From assembly GCA_041905405.1 (NCBI GenBank), contig JAYRLC010000016.1:15562-79561 (forward strand): a stretch of 64,000 bases of DNA, written 5' to 3'. A model generated the notes under the pieces. The model was not told the origin of the DNA, ran no database searches, and saw nothing but the letters and a program-made list of their open reading frames with translations. Within the stretch, counting starts at the first letter, position 1. The number at the start of each line of letters is the position of its first letter. The DNA is from RAM1 sp041905405. Its GTDB lineage: Bacteria; Pseudomonadota; Gammaproteobacteria; Burkholderiales; Burkholderiaceae_C. A program made the position numbers and the translations under genes. Of this stretch, positions 52,320-60,418 are shown piece by piece.

Positions 52320-53842
52320 GGGCGCGCTCCCAGCTCCAGGCTGAAGCGGCTGCCGCCGCCTGCCGCGCGTTCATAGTGGATGCGCCCACCCAACAGGCCG
52401 GCCAGACGCTGGGACAGGTGCAGTCCCAATCCGGCACCTTCGTTGGGACGCGCGGCGCGGTCACCCAACTGGATGAACTGGTCAAACAGGCGCGCTTCGT
52501 CCTGCGGTGCAATGCCCACGCCCGAGTCAGTCACCACAAAGCGGCCAGGCTGCGGCCTGCCGCCGGCGATGTCCGGGACGAACTCGACACGCACCAGTCC
52601 TTGCTGGGTGAACTTGACCGCGTTGTTGGTGAGATTCAACAGGATCTGCAGCAGGGCACGGCGGTCGGTCAGCAACATGACATCCGTCTCGGGCAGCCGC
52701 ATGTCCAGCTGCAGGCCTTTCGCAGCGCTCAGGGGGGAAATGACGGCATGAACCTCGTGCAGAATCTCCAGGCAACTGACGTGTTCCACGCTCATTTCAA
52801 CCTTGCCGGCTTCAATCTTGGCCAGATCCAGCAGGTCGTTGATCAGCGAATGAAGATGCCGGGCGCTCATCTGGATGGTGGACAGCTGGCGCCGTTGGTC
52901 CGCATTGAGCGGCCCGGGCAGTTCCATGAGCAGGGTTCCGGTGAATCCGATGATGGCGTTGAGCGGCGTGCGCAGCTCATGCGACATGCTGGCCAGAAAA
53001 CGGTCCTTGACCCGCGCGGCGTTTTCCAGCTCGACGTTCTTGTCACGCAACGCCTGTTCAGTCTGGCGGCGCTGCGTCACGTCGCGTATGGCACTGGACA
53101 CCAGCAGACCCTCTTCAGTCTCCAGCGGGCTCAGGCTGATCTCGACCGGGAACTCGACGCCGTCACGCCGCAAACCGTGCAACTCGAGGTCGGCGCCCAT
53201 CGCACGGACGCGCGGCTGCTGGAAAAACCCACTGCGGTGCCCGGTGTGCCTGCCGCGGAAGCGTTCCGGCACCAGCATTTCAATCGGCCTGTTCAAAAGC
53301 TCTTCACGCCGGTAACCGAAAAGCCGCTCGGTCTGGGAGTTCACCAAAACGATCTGGCCATCGCGGTTGACGATGACCATCGCGTCGGGTGCGGATTCGA
53401 GCAGGTCGCGGAACATGCTCTCTGCCCGCTTGCGCGCAGAGATGTCCCGCACGGCACTCATGGCCATCATGCCGGCCTCGGTGCTGAGCGGACTCAGGCT
53501 GATTTCAACGGGGAACTCCTGCCCGCCCTTGCGCACGCCATGCAGTTCAGCGCCTGCCCCCATCGAGCGGGTGCGCGGCTGTGAGAAGAAATTGCCCCGA
53601 TGGGCCAGGTGCTGGGACCGCAGGCGGGCGGGCAAAAGCATTTCGACGGGCTGGCCGATCATTTCGTCGCGCCCATACCCAAACAGCGCTTCGGCCTGGG
53701 AATTGACCAGCACCATCAGTCCGCCGGCGTTCACCAGCACGATGGCGTCAGGGGTTGACTCCAACAGGTCACCGAAGCGCGCGCGGACAAGCTGTGTCTC
53801 CGCAGCCACCCGCGAACCGGGATCCGACCGAATGTCGGTCAT
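52316..53842 (-). CDS. PAS-PAS sensor histidine kinase
   Basis: 508-aa cytoplasmic kinase with two similar PAS domains. DLLESTPDAIVLVNAGGLMV begins the first and DLLESAPDAMVIVNRDGQIV the second, which suggests internal duplication. The H-box FLASMSHELRTPLNAIIGFT and a HATPase (NLTNNAVKFTQQGL, VTDSGVGIAPQDE, GAGLGLHLSQRL) follow. No receiver is attached, so phosphate probably goes to the dual receiver downstream. The ATG at 53842 has GGAAGGAAA upstream. The signal sensed is unknown. Confidence 0.87.
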   Translation of the reverse strand: MTDIRSDPGSRVAAETQLVRARFGDLLESTPDAIVLVNAGGLMVLVNSQAEALFGYGRDEMIGQPVEMLLPARLRSQHLAHRGNFFSQPRTRSMGAGAELHGVRKGGQEFPVEISLSPLSTEAGMMAMSAVRDISARKRAESMFRDLLESAPDAMVIVNRDGQIVLVNSQTERLFGYRREELLNRPIEMLVPERFRGRHTGHRSGFFQQPRVRAMGADLELHGLRRDGVEFPVEISLSPLETEEGLLVSSAIRDVTQRRQTEQALRDKNVELENAARVKDRFLASMSHELRTPLNAIIGFTGTLLMELPGPLNADQRRQLSTIQMSARHLHSLINDLLDLAKIEAGKVEMSVEHVSCLEILHEVHAVISPLSAAKGLQLDMRLPETDVMLLTDRRALLQILLNLTNNAVKFTQQGLVRVEFVPDIAGGRPQPGRFVVTDSGVGIAPQDEARLFDQFIQLGDRAARPNEGAGLGLHLSQRLAGLLGGRIHYERAAGGGSRFSLELGARP

Positions 53843-53950
53843 GAGCGTTTCCTTCCCCGTAATCCCAACGCCTTGCGAAGTTGTTATTTTTATGAACAGT
53901 CCATTCTTCTCGACGGTGCATGCGGCGTCAAGGCATATAAGCACTTGCCG

Positions 53951-53963
53951 GATAATTGTCCGC
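53951..53963 (+). promoter_or_regulatory. -10-like GATAAT abutting the dapC start
   Basis: GATAAT (53951-53956) ends seven bases before the dapC ATG, with no Shine-Dalgarno, the same spacing as upstream of map. The 121-bp divergent gap also holds an AT-rich patch near 53885-53900 likely serving the kinase operon on the other strand. Confidence 0.45.
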
Positions 53964-55178
53964 ATGAATCCCCTGTTGTCCCGGTTGCAGCCCTACCCGT
54001 TCGAGCGGCTGCGACAGTTGTTCGCTGATGTCACGCCCAGCACCGCGCACCGCGCCATCAGCCTGGGTATTGGCGAACCCAAGCACCCCACCCCGGAGTT
54101 CATCAAGCAGAAGCTGAATGCGGCGCTGTACGACGCATCCACCGACCTGGCGGCCTACCCTCCGACGGCCGGCACGCCCAAACTGCGTGAAGCCTTCACG
54201 GGCTGGATGCAGCGGCGCTACGGCCTGGCGCTGGACGCGGCCACGCAGGTGCTGCCGGTCAACGGCTCGCGGGAGGCGCTCTTCGCATTCGCGCAGACCG
54301 TGGTGGATCCCTCCCCCACGCCACAGGGACAGGCCGTGGTGGTCTGCCCCAACCCGTTCTATCAAATCTACGAAGGGGCCGCGCTGTTGGCTGGCGCACA
54401 GCCTTGCTACGCGCCCAGTGTGGCGTCGCGCAATTTCGCGGTGGACTGGAACAGCGTGCCAGACGCTGTCTGGCAGCGCACGCGACTGGTCTTTGTCTGC
54501 TCGCCGGGCAACCCCACCGGCGCCGTGATGCCCTTGTCCGAATGGGAAAAGCTGTTTGCCCTGTCAGACCGGCATGGCTTCGTGATCGCCAGCGACGAGT
54601 GCTACAGCGAAATCTACTTCCGGGACGAGCCGCCGCTGGGGGGGCTGCAAGCAGCCGCCAGACTCGGCCGAGCGGACTTCAGGCGCCTGGTGTCGTTTAC
54701 CAGCCTGTCCAAGCGCAGCAATGTTCCGGGCCTGCGCAGCGGCTTTGTGGCCGGCGACGCGTCACTGCTGAAAGCGTTTTTGCTGTACCGCACATACCAC
54801 GGCAGTGCCATGGCACCACCCGTGCAGGCCGCCAGCATCGCGGCCTGGGGAGATGAGCAGCACGTCATCGACAACCGGGCGCAGTACCGGACCAAGTTCG
54901 CGCAGGTAACCCCGGTGCTGGCCAGTGTGCTGGACGTCGCGCTGCCGGACGCAGGTTTTTACCTGTGGGCCGCCGTGCCGGGGGGCGACGACACCGGCTT
55001 CGCCCGCGACCTGCTGGCTCAATACAATGTCACGGTGCTGCCCGGCAGCTACCTTGCCCGCGAGGCCAACGGCAGCAACCCGGGCGCCGGCCGCATCCGC
55101 ATGGCCCTGGTGGCCGAAACCGCGGAATGCCTGGAAGCCGCGGAGCGCATCGTCCAATTTGTCCAATCGAGAACCTAA
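53964..55178 (+). CDS. dapC: Succinyldiaminopimelate transaminase DapC
   Basis: 404-aa PLP-dependent aminotransferase (fold I) that makes N-succinyl-LL-diaminopimelate in lysine and peptidoglycan precursor synthesis. HRAISLGIGEPKHPTPEFIK, PGNPTGAVMPLSEW and the PLP-lysine region LVSFTSLSKRSNVPGLRSGF are visible. Assignment to DapC rather than another aminotransferase rests on the adjacent dapD and dapE genes. The ATG at 53964 gives the family-typical N-terminus; dapD starts 8 bp after the stop. Confidence 0.92.
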   Translation: MNPLLSRLQPYPFERLRQLFADVTPSTAHRAISLGIGEPKHPTPEFIKQKLNAALYDASTDLAAYPPTAGTPKLREAFTGWMQRRYGLALDAATQVLPVNGSREALFAFAQTVVDPSPTPQGQAVVVCPNPFYQIYEGAALLAGAQPCYAPSVASRNFAVDWNSVPDAVWQRTRLVFVCSPGNPTGAVMPLSEWEKLFALSDRHGFVIASDECYSEIYFRDEPPLGGLQAAARLGRADFRRLVSFTSLSKRSNVPGLRSGFVAGDASLLKAFLLYRTYHGSAMAPPVQAASIAAWGDEQHVIDNRAQYRTKFAQVTPVLASVLDVALPDAGFYLWAAVPGGDDTGFARDLLAQYNVTVLPGSYLAREANGSNPGAGRIRMALVAETAECLEAAERIVQFVQSRT

Positions 55179-55186
55179 AGTACCCA

Positions 55187-56011
55187 ATGAGCCAACAACT
55201 GCAGCAGATCATCGACGCCGCGTGGGAAGACCGCGCCAACATCTCGGCCAAGTCGGCCCCGAAAGAAGTGGCCGACGCCGTCGAGCACGTGATCGCCGAG
55301 CTGAACGTGGGCAAGCTGCGCGTGGCCACCCGCGAAGGCGTGGGCCAGTGGACCGTGCACCAGTGGATCAAGAAGGCCGTGCTGCTGTCGTTCCGCCTGA
55401 AGGACAACGCCATCATCAAGGCCGGCGAGCTGGGCTTTTATGACAAGGTGCCCACCAAGTTCGCCCACCTGTCGGCCGATGAAATGGCCGCCACCGGCGT
55501 GCGCGTGGTGCCACCGGCCGTGGCCCGCCGCGGCAGCTACGTTGCCAAAGGCGCGATCCTGATGCCCAGCTACGTGAACATCGGCGCCTACGTGGACGAA
55601 GGCACGATGGTCGACACCTGGGCCACCGTCGGTTCGTGCGCCCAGGTCGGCAAAAACGTGCACCTGTCCGGCGGCGTGGGCCTGGGCGGCGTGCTGGAGC
55701 CGCTGCAGGCCAACCCGACCATCATCGAGGACAACTGCTTCATCGGCGCGCGCTCCGAAGTGGTCGAAGGCGTGATCGTCGAGGAAAACTCCGTGATCTC
55801 CATGGGCGTGTACATCGGCCAGAGCACCAAGATCTATGACCGTGCCACGGGCACCGTGACGTACGGCCGCATTCCCGCCGGCTCGGTGGTGGTGTCGGGC
55901 AACCTGCCCAGCGCCGACGGCAAATACAGCCTGTACTGCGCCGTGATCGTCAAGCGGGTCGATGCGCAGACCCGCGCCAAGACGTCGCTGAACGACCTGC
56001 TGCGTGATTGA
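55187..56011 (+). CDS. dapD: 2,3,4,5-tetrahydropyridine-2,6-dicarboxylate N-succinyltransferase DapD
   Basis: 274-aa trimeric succinyl-CoA-dependent acyltransferase of the diaminopimelate pathway. An N-terminal helical domain (QQLQQIIDAAWEDRANIS) is followed by a left-handed beta-helix of hexapeptide repeats (GAYVDEGTMVDTWATVGSCA, then IIEDNCFIGARSEVVEGVIV) and a C-terminal beta hairpin. Length equals the E. coli enzyme. It lies between dapC and pilU. Confidence 0.96.
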   Translation: MSQQLQQIIDAAWEDRANISAKSAPKEVADAVEHVIAELNVGKLRVATREGVGQWTVHQWIKKAVLLSFRLKDNAIIKAGELGFYDKVPTKFAHLSADEMAATGVRVVPPAVARRGSYVAKGAILMPSYVNIGAYVDEGTMVDTWATVGSCAQVGKNVHLSGGVGLGGVLEPLQANPTIIEDNCFIGARSEVVEGVIVEENSVISMGVYIGQSTKIYDRATGTVTYGRIPAGSVVVSGNLPSADGKYSLYCAVIVKRVDAQTRAKTSLNDLLRD

Positions 56012-56056
56012 CCCGAGACTGATCGCGACCGTGACATAACAAAAGGAGTACTGGCC

Positions 56057-57202
56057 ATGTCAACGATGGAACGCATCCTTCGCCTCATGGGCGAAAAGAA
56101 GGCTTCGGACGTGTACCTGTCGGCGCACGCGCCGGCGCTCATCAAGATCAACGGCCAGTGCATCCCGATCAACAACCAGTTGCTGCCGCCTGAAGCCACC
56201 AGAAACCTGCTGGCCGAGGTGCTGCCGCCCAAGCGCATCGAGGAGCTCGAGGAAACCGGCGAGCTGAACATGGCCCACGCCATCGAAGGCGTGGGCAACT
56301 TCCGCTTCAGCGCCATGCGCCAGCGCGGCAGCTATGCGGCGGTGATCCGCTACATCACCACCGACATTCCGCCGCTGCATTCGCTGGGCGTGCCCGAGGT
56401 GCTGTCCAGCCTCATCATGGAAAAGCGCGGCCTGCTGCTGATGGTGGGCTCCACCGGCGCCGGCAAGAGCACCACGCTCGCGGCCATGATGGACTACCGC
56501 AACGAAAAGGCCACCGGCCACATCCTCACCATCGAGGACCCGGTCGAATTCCTGTTCAAGAACAAGAAGTCGGTGGTCAACCAGCGTGAGGTTGGTACGG
56601 ATACGCAGAGCATGCAGGTCGCGCTGAAGAACGCGCTGCGCCAGGCGCCCGACGTGATCCTGGTGGGCGAAATCCGCGACCGGGAAACCATGTCGGCCGC
56701 GATTGCCTACGCCCAGTCGGGCCACCTGTGCCTGGCCACCATGCACGCCAACAACAGCTACCAGGCGCTGAACCGCATCCTGAGCTTCTACCCCGTCGAG
56801 GTGCGCTCCACCATGCTGGGCGACCTGGCCGCGGCGCTCAAGGCCGTGGTGTCGCAACGTCTGTTGCGCACCGTGCACGGCAGCCGCGCACCGGCGGTGG
56901 AGGTCATGCTGAACACCAAGCTGGTGTCGGAGTTCATCGAAAAGGGCGACTTCTCCAGCGTCAAGGAAGCCATGGAAAAGTCCATGGCCGAAGGCTCGCA
57001 GACCTTCGAACAGGACATTGCCCGGCTCATCATCGAAGGTGTCGTGGACAAGAAGGAAGGGATTTCCTACGCCGACTCCCCCACCAACCTGCAGTGGCGC
57101 CTGCAAAACGACTTCAGCAAGGCCGCCAAGGCCGCCGAGCCCGAAGAGGACGTGGACGACGAACCGTCGTTCACCGAAATTACCCTTGATGTGAAGCACT
57201 GA
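56057..57202 (+). CDS. pilU: PilT/PilU-family type IV pilus retraction ATPase (PilU-like)
   Basis: 381-aa hexameric secretion-type ATPase that powers pilus retraction at the inner membrane. Walker A is MVGSTGAGKSTTLAAMMDYR. The Asp box IEDPVEFLFKNKKSVVNQRE, Walker B DVILVGEIRDRETM and His box LATMHANNSYQALNRIL follow. The longer C-terminal tail (about residues 345-381) and the divergence from PilT favour PilU. GGAG precedes the ATG. It sits within the dap run and overlaps dapE by one base, with no pilT beside it. Confidence 0.88.
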   Translation: MSTMERILRLMGEKKASDVYLSAHAPALIKINGQCIPINNQLLPPEATRNLLAEVLPPKRIEELEETGELNMAHAIEGVGNFRFSAMRQRGSYAAVIRYITTDIPPLHSLGVPEVLSSLIMEKRGLLLMVGSTGAGKSTTLAAMMDYRNEKATGHILTIEDPVEFLFKNKKSVVNQREVGTDTQSMQVALKNALRQAPDVILVGEIRDRETMSAAIAYAQSGHLCLATMHANNSYQALNRILSFYPVEVRSTMLGDLAAALKAVVSQRLLRTVHGSRAPAVEVMLNTKLVSEFIEKGDFSSVKEAMEKSMAEGSQTFEQDIARLIIEGVVDKKEGISYADSPTNLQWRLQNDFSKAAKAAEPEEDVDDEPSFTEITLDVKH

Positions 57203-58359
57203 TGACCGCGACGCTGCGTCTGGCCGAACAGCTGATTTCCTGCCAGTCCGTCACGCCCGACGACGGCGGCTGCCAGCCGGTGATTGCGGCGCGCCTGGCG
57301 CCACTGGGGTTCGACAGTGAAACCATCGTGAGCGGCCCAGCCGACTTCCGCGTGACCAACCTGTGGGCCAAGCGCACGTCCACCCGGCCCGGCGCCAGAA
57401 CCATCGCTTTCGCCGGCCATACCGACGTGGTGCCTACCGGCCCGCTGGACCAATGGAGCACCGACCCGTTCACGCCCACCCACCGGGACGGCAAGCTGTA
57501 CGGGCGCGGCGCGGCCGACATGAAGACATCCATCGCCGCCTTCGTCGTGGCGACCGAGGAATTCCTGGCGGCCACGCCCGATCCCGCCATCTCCATCGCC
57601 CTGCTGCTGACCAGCGACGAGGAAGGCCCGGCCAAGGACGGCACGGTGGTCGTCTGCGACGCGCTCAAGGCCCGCGGCCAGGCGCCCGACTGGTGCATCG
57701 TGGGCGAGCCCACGTCTGTGGAGCGCACCGGTGACATGATCAAGAACGGCCGCCGCGGCACCATGAGCGGCAAGCTCACCGTCAAGGGCATCCAGGGCCA
57801 CATTGCCTACCCGCAACTGGCCCGCAACCCCATTCACCAGGTGGCCCCGGCGCTGGCTGAACTGGTGGCCACCGAATGGGACCGGGGCAACGACTTCTTT
57901 CCGCCCACGAACTGGCAGGTCAGCAACATCCACGGCGGCACGGGCGCGAGCAACATCATCCCCGGCGCGGTGGTGATTGACTTCAACTTCCGCTTCTGCA
58001 CCGAGTCCACGCCCGAGGGCCTGCAGCAGCGCGTGAAAGCCGTGCTGGACGCCCACGGGCTGGACTACGACCTGACCTGGACGGTCGGTGGCCTGCCTTT
58101 CCTGACCACACCAGGCGGACTGGTGGACGCGGTGCGCTCGGCCATCCGCATAGAAACGGGCATCGACACCGAGCTGTCCACCACGGGCGGCACCAGCGAC
58201 GGCCGCTTCATCGCGCAGATCTGCCCGCAGGTGATCGAGTTCGGCCCGACCAACGCCATGATCCACAAGATCGACGAATACCTGCCGGTCGCCGACATCG
58301 AGCCGCTGAAGAACATCTACCGGCGCACGCTCGAAAACCTGAACGCCGCCGCGCAGTGA
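57202..58359 (+). CDS. dapE: Succinyl-diaminopimelate desuccinylase DapE
   Basis: 385-aa zinc amidohydrolase (M20 family) that releases LL-diaminopimelate from its succinyl form. Metal-binding motifs FAGHTDVVPTGP, YGRGAADMKTSIAAF, LLTSDEEGPAKDG and the final histidine in EFGPTNAMIHKIDEYLPV are present. TGATG joins it to pilU. Its stop overlaps the GTG start of the methyltransferase gene. Confidence 0.95.
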   Translation: MTATLRLAEQLISCQSVTPDDGGCQPVIAARLAPLGFDSETIVSGPADFRVTNLWAKRTSTRPGARTIAFAGHTDVVPTGPLDQWSTDPFTPTHRDGKLYGRGAADMKTSIAAFVVATEEFLAATPDPAISIALLLTSDEEGPAKDGTVVVCDALKARGQAPDWCIVGEPTSVERTGDMIKNGRRGTMSGKLTVKGIQGHIAYPQLARNPIHQVAPALAELVATEWDRGNDFFPPTNWQVSNIHGGTGASNIIPGAVVIDFNFRFCTESTPEGLQQRVKAVLDAHGLDYDLTWTVGGLPFLTTPGGLVDAVRSAIRIETGIDTELSTTGGTSDGRFIAQICPQVIEFGPTNAMIHKIDEYLPVADIEPLKNIYRRTLENLNAAAQ

Positions 58360-59222
58360 ACGTCATTTCACTGATCGAATCCGCCGCGCAGCAGCTTCAG
58401 GATGCGGGCGTCGCCTTCGGCCACGGCACCACCAATGCCTTTGACGAAGCCGCCTGGCTCGTGCTGTGGAAGCTCGGCCTGCCGCTGGACGACCTGGACG
58501 GCGTGGCGCAGCAACCCGTGACCGCGGCGCAGGCGCAGGCCGTGGCCGACCTGATCGCCGAGCGCATCCACAGCCGCAAGCCCGCCGCCTACCTCACCCG
58601 CGAGGCCTGGCTGCAGGGCGTGCCCTTTTACGTGGACGAGCGGGCCATCGTGCCGCGCTCCTTCATTGCCGAACTGCTGGCCGACGGCACCGTCGACCCC
58701 TGGCTGGGCGATGCAACCCGGCGCGTGCTGGACCTGTGCACCGGCAACGGCAGCCTGGCCGTGCTGGCCGCCATGGCCTGGCCCGAAGTGCAGGTGGATG
58801 GCGCCGACATTTCGCCGGACGCGCTGGCCGTGGCCCGCATCAACGTGGACCGGCACGGCTTGCAGGACCGCGTGACGCTGCTGGCGTCCGACGGGCTGGC
58901 CGGCGTGCGCGGCCCCTACGACCTGATCCTGTGCAACCCGCCCTACGTCAACGCGGCCAGCATGGCCGCCCTGCCCGCCGAATACCGGGCCGAACCCGGC
59001 CTGGCACTGGCGGGCGGCACGGACGGCATGGACTTCATCCGCACGCTGCTGCAGGGCGCGCCCGAACGCATGTCACCCCACGCCGTGCTGGTGCTGGAAA
59101 TCGGCAACGAACGCGCCCATTTCGAAGCGGCTTTCCCCCGCCTGGAGCCTGTCTGGCTGGACACCAGCGCCGGCGACGACCAGGTGCTGCTGCTGACCCG
59201 CGACGCACTGGCCGGGCGCTGA
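58356..59222 (+). CDS. prmB: 50S ribosomal protein L3 N5-glutamine methyltransferase PrmB
   Basis: 288-aa SAM-dependent methyltransferase. RVLDLCTGNGSLAVLAAMAW binds SAM and LILCNPPYVNAASMAALPAE contains the NPPY glutamine-binding motif. PrmB rather than PrmC/HemK is favoured by the N-terminal domain and the segment YVDERAIVPRSFIAELL. The start is a GTG overlapping the dapE stop (GTGA). Target modification is a glutamine of ribosomal protein L3. Confidence 0.9.
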   Translation: MNVISLIESAAQQLQDAGVAFGHGTTNAFDEAAWLVLWKLGLPLDDLDGVAQQPVTAAQAQAVADLIAERIHSRKPAAYLTREAWLQGVPFYVDERAIVPRSFIAELLADGTVDPWLGDATRRVLDLCTGNGSLAVLAAMAWPEVQVDGADISPDALAVARINVDRHGLQDRVTLLASDGLAGVRGPYDLILCNPPYVNAASMAALPAEYRAEPGLALAGGTDGMDFIRTLLQGAPERMSPHAVLVLEIGNERAHFEAAFPRLEPVWLDTSAGDDQVLLLTRDALAGR

Positions 59223-59287
59223 GCGCCGCTCGCGGATAATCGGGGGCTACCCGCGCCGCGCCGGCGCCACGACCTCCCCGATCTCCC

Positions 59288-60415
59288 ATGAGCACCAACG
59301 CCCCGACGACGCCGCTGACCTATGACCAGGCCGGCGTCAACTACGACCTGATCGACCCGCTGAAAATCGCCGCCCAGCGCGCCGCGGCCGCCACGGGCGC
59401 CCACATGGCAGGCCACGGCTTCAGAGAAGTGGCCGCATCGCGGGGCGAATCGGCCTACGTGCTGGACGTGGGCGCCATGTACCTGGCCTCCATCGTCGAA
59501 TGCCTGGGCACCAAGACGCTGGTGGCCGACGACATGGCCCGCCTGACTGGCAAAAGCTGGTACGACGGCATCGCGCAGGACACCATCGCCATGGCCGTCA
59601 ACGACCTGATCACCGTGGGCGCGACGCCGCTGGTCGTGCAGGCCTACTGGGCCGCCGGCGGCTCCGACTGGTTCAACGACGCGGCGCGCTCGCAGGCGCT
59701 GGTGGCCGGCTGGAAGAAAGCCTGCGACGTTTGCAAAGTGTCATGGGGCGGCGGCGAAACCCCGGCGCTGGCCGGCATCGTGGCCGACGGCCGCGTGGAC
59801 CTGGCGGCATCCTGCACCGGCATCGTCAGCCCCAAGTCGCGCCTGACGCTGGGCGACAAGCTGGGTGCAGGCGATGCCATCGTGTTCCTGGCGGCCAGCG
59901 GCATCCATGCCAACGGCCTGTCGCTCGCGCGCAAGCTGGCCGAGCGGCTGCCCCAGGGCTACCTGACCGACATTGGCCAGGACGGAGTTCGCCAGACCTA
60001 TGGCGAGGCCCTGCTGGCCCCCACCGCGCTGTACTCGCCCGTGACCGAGGCGCTGGCCGCCGCCGGCATCGTGCCGCACTACAGCGCCAATGTGACCGGC
60101 CACGGCTGGCGCAAGCTCATGCGCCACCCCAAGGCCCTGACCTACCGCATCACGGCCGTGCCCGACAAGACGCCGGTGCTGGCGTTCATGCAGCGCGAAT
60201 GCCAGCTGGATGACCACGAGGCCTATGGCACGCTGAACATGGGCGCGGGCTTTGCGCTGTACCTGGCAGCGTCCGATGCCGACCGCGCCGTCGAGATCGC
60301 GCGCAGCGTGGGTGTTGAAGCCATGGTCGCTGGCCGTGTCGAAGACGGCCCGAAGCAGGTCGTGATTGAACCGGTCAACGTCACCTTCGGCGGTGACGAA
60401 CTGAAACTCCGCTAG
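59288..60415 (+). CDS. Divergent PurM (AIR synthase)-like protein
   Basis: 375-aa protein of the PurM/AIR synthase superfamily. TYDQAGVNYDLIDPLKIAAQ and the two-domain ATP-grasping pattern (AMAVNDLITVGATPLVVQAY, GGGETPALAGIVADG, ASGIHANGLSLARKLAE) are present. However, the canonical GTDGVGTK loop of PurM is replaced by a region reading CLGTKTLVADDM. It is probably a paralogue with altered function rather than the housekeeping AIR synthase. A GATAAT box lies 47 bp upstream of the ATG. Confidence 0.8.
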   Translation: MSTNAPTTPLTYDQAGVNYDLIDPLKIAAQRAAAATGAHMAGHGFREVAASRGESAYVLDVGAMYLASIVECLGTKTLVADDMARLTGKSWYDGIAQDTIAMAVNDLITVGATPLVVQAYWAAGGSDWFNDAARSQALVAGWKKACDVCKVSWGGGETPALAGIVADGRVDLAASCTGIVSPKSRLTLGDKLGAGDAIVFLAASGIHANGLSLARKLAERLPQGYLTDIGQDGVRQTYGEALLAPTALYSPVTEALAAAGIVPHYSANVTGHGWRKLMRHPKALTYRITAVPDKTPVLAFMQRECQLDDHEAYGTLNMGAGFALYLAASDADRAVEIARSVGVEAMVAGRVEDGPKQVVIEPVNVTFGGDELKLR

Positions 60416-60418
60416 ATT

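Noticed and set aside
59235..59240. GATAAT upstream of the PurM-like gene as another leaderless start
   Set aside because: It lies 47 bp from the ATG, so it would be an ordinary leader if it is a promoter at all.
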